From Elysia crispata (lineage: Eukaryota > Mollusca > Gastropoda > Plakobranchidae), in assembly GCA_033675545.1 (NCBI GenBank), contig JAWDGP010004696.1:1-64000 (forward strand): a stretch of 64,000 nt of DNA. Direction: 5' to 3'. The position numbers and the translations under genes were made by a program. The notes under the pieces were generated by a model. The model saw only the letters and a list, made by a program, of their open reading frames with translations, was not told the DNA's origin and did no database searches. How positions within the stretch are numbered: position 1 is the first letter of the stretch; every line of letters starts with the position of its first letter. This document shows, piece by piece, positions 61,370 through 64,000 of the stretch.

Positions 61370-63665
61370 ACGGGTGCCCTAGAGAGAACACGTGTGTCTT
61401 GCAAAGGAGTGTTAGGTTATGGGCTCGAATCTATAAAGCCAGTCGTAGATTTTAATTTATCATAATTATACCCTGTTCGTAACTACACCTGAAAGTCTGC
61501 CTGAATGAGATGCTTTCAAAGCATGCGTTATTGGGTACACATCGTCCTTAACAAGAGAAAATTAAATCTACTGGCATGTTGAAAAATCCACTAAGACAGA
61601 AATAATGAATCTTTTAACGTATATGACGACAGCTTGAGTTTCGGTTCCTCGGCGATCTCAGTAACATAGACCCATATGAATCAAGACATCGGAACTTTAC
61701 GATATAACTGCTGTATAACATCGTGTGTATCGTCGGAAAGCATTTATGCTAATTAATTCGGCCCCGAGTCAGTGAAATACTCTCTAACCCTCTCTTATAC
61801 TCCGCTCTGTCCAGAAGCCATTGTTGCGATTATTGCTAAGATAACTTTGGCTTCTAACAACGACGTATTTATTTGAGAAAATTCCAGAACAACTGGTTAA
61901 CTCAATGAGCGATTTAAAAAAAATCAATACAAGGAGATAACTAGTCAAAAGCGCATAAGAAACATTAAAGTTGATTACCTCTCTTTATAAATTGTTTTCG
62001 ATCTCCATCTTCGGAAATCACCATAGTTCTTTCCGCTTAGCTTATACTAGAAACCACCGTTCCTTGAAAAAAAAATTATGAAAAATTGAGGTAAACACAA
62101 AGTCGAGTGTCAATAATTGTTTCCCTCGTGATAACTAATTCTCCGCAACATCATGATCACTTGCATATACATGAAAAAAGAGAACGTTTTGTGAAATATA
62201 ATAGCTAGCAAGAGTCGAACAGTATGGGTGAAACTGGCGTGGTAATGCCTTTTGTCGTACATCGGATGGGACCAAATGATTTGATCATTTTAATAAGTAA
62301 TAAACATGGTCAAATAAGTTTTATTTGGATTCATAATTTAGTACTTCACAATATTAGTTGCAAAATGATCCCAACTCTTTGAAAAGTTTGCTTCTTTAAA
62401 AGTCATTCATTCATCTTAATCTGATACGTTATTAAAGCTAATGAAAATGCCATATTGACTTAATTTTTTAATGTTATTAAGGCAATTAAAAAAAAAAAAT
62501 AGAAAATGTATAATTTCAAATGACACATCTGATTGTATGACACTCATGAAAGATGTTGATTCGATCAGAGTATAATATCTTGTAATTTCATGCGATATTT
62601 TACCCTGAGATCTCAGGTTTTCCGTGTTACAGAAAATGCGACGCCTTAGACCTTTTCATTATTTATTTATACTTTTTTTTTGAGAGGGGTGGGGGTGGTG
62701 TGGGGGGTAAATTTGGCTGTAGGGCAGTTTATCAAAGACAAACTTAATTCCTTTCTTTTTTTTTCTACAGGCAACACTTAAACATGGAATTAACTGGACT
62801 CAATATTTTGTCCGATGGTTAAAGTTTTGTCGCGTTTTTGCTGACACGACTCTGTTTTGGGTGTATATCCTGTGACATGATGCAACCAATAGCTGCAAGC
62901 TACTACTGATAAAATTAAATTTGGTGTCAGATTTCTTACACATATTTAAACTCATAAATGCACAGAAATGCTAGTATTTGAGAAACGAAGATAACTTTTT
63001 TTTACTGAATATCTACAGCTTAATCAAATCTTAAGAATATTACGCAAAAACTGTGATTTGTTGAGGCACAATTTGATTTGGGCTATATTATTTTTTGGTT
63101 ATACCTACACATATGAAGAGAAAAAAATATTGCCGCTTGGTAGCGTTGAAAAAAATACACTTTTTATGAACTCTAGAATCCAAATTATTTTTTTTTAATT
63201 TCTTCTATGACGAAATATGAGTTCCGGTGACGTCATGTCAAAGTCCACAAATTTCGATATTTTGTTAGAAACTCTTTGTGAGCCATATCTAGGCTCGACC
63301 TTCCAACCGTAATCTAGTCTAGAAACTAGAATAGATCTCTAGGTCTGGATTTAGATCTAGAGCTAGATAGTTCTTTGGCTTAACACTAAAATCTAGATCT
63401 GATCTAGACCGAGCACTAACTCAAGGATTAATCTTGGATTTGGCTTGAACAAAAAATGTCAACAGCAACAACAAGTAAGTGAGAATTGTCGTTTCTAGAT
63501 CTAGAATAGATTTTTTTTGTCTTCGGTCAGAATCAAGAATTAAATCTTATGGTAAATTTAGACTTTATGGAGAAAAATTGTGGAATCTCAATCTTGATCT
63601 ACTTGAATTTGGTTGGGTCAGTTATAAAGCTATAAGTTGGATCTTCTTTACACACACACACACAT

Positions 63666-63696
<31 letters not shown>

Positions 63697-64000
63697 AATT
63701 TTACGTTATGTCTCTATGTTTAGTTAAATTTTTTTGGTTAGGATCTTGATAAATTGATTCATGTAGATCTAGATCTAGAATCTTGATCTTAACTCCAAAC
63801 CTAGACTAAAGTCTCTACATTCTTGTCTAGATGACGAATGTGGTAAAAATATTCTGTTTCGCCAGTAAATGTAGCTCATACCTTTGTTTACCAAAAATCA
63901 AGCATTGAACTATTTTCAACTTGATCAAATTCTAATCTTTAATTATTGATACAACAGGCTTCAATTGTTAAAATTGATGAGGTAGTTTGATTTCTGTAGA
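61370..64000 (+). other. AT-rich terminal region, no recognised gene
   Basis: Contains clustered CTAGATCTAG-type palindromes at 63.3-63.8 kb and CA/TA tracts at 63651-63697. ORFs are short and unrecognised. Confidence 0.4.

Overview
This window is eukaryotic nuclear DNA. It is AT-rich, intron-bearing and packed with long micro- and minisatellites. The only gene I can recognise is a nuclear receptor whose sequence points to an animal, most likely a lophotrochozoan. A gastropod mollusc is my best guess, but this is inference: no second gene is available to confirm the taxon. There are no prokaryotic features (operons, ribosome binding sites, CRISPR arrays, phage).

One gene dominates. A complete NR5A-class orphan nuclear receptor (Ftz-F1 / SF-1 / LRH-1 family) lies on the minus strand, with its ATG at 36600 and its stop at 4532. 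I could place all eight coding exons by hand: 36405-36600, 34493-34618, 33969-34109, 31105-32195, 8272-8433, 7294-7398, 5149-5302 and 4532-4782. Every intron is GT-AG. The exons sum to 2226 nt with every junction phase compatible, giving 741 residues: a short acidic N-terminus, a two-zinc-finger DNA-binding domain (about 86-151), the Ftz-F1 box (about 154-181), a long His/Gln/Ser-rich hinge (182-500), and a ligand-binding domain ending in the AF-2 helix LLTEML (730-735). Coding sequence is only about 3.5 percent of the window.

Layout: 1-4531 is the 3' flank and 3'UTR, with candidate poly(A) signals. 4532-8433 holds the four ligand-binding-domain exons with short introns. 8434-31104 is one 22.7 kb intron separating the hinge from most of the ligand-binding domain. 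It carries a crowd of unrelated minisatellites (units of 42, 96, 117, 107, 62, 42 and about 80 bp), long GA and GAA tracts, tRNA-derived SINE pieces and an inverted pair of about 150 bp sequences. 31105-36600 holds the hinge, DNA-binding-domain and first coding exons. A perfect NRF-1-type palindrome about 170 bp upstream of the ATG suggests a promoter there. 36.8-64 kb is upstream intergenic sequence with more satellites (37, about 73, 50 and 38 bp units), trinucleotide mosaics, GA/CT tracts, two promoter-like patches (about 52.6-52.8 and 61.05-61.2 kb) and one speculative plus-strand exon (40377-40598). No other gene could be recognised.

The most unusual signals are structural. All ten long homopurine blocks inside the gene's large intron have their purines on the plus strand, so they are CU- or UUC-rich in the pre-mRNA, whereas those upstream are mixed. 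A 31-copy 42-bp array is open in frame on both strands. Several arrays abut tRNA-like B-box motifs, as if seeded by SINEs. I found no convincing new protein-coding system.
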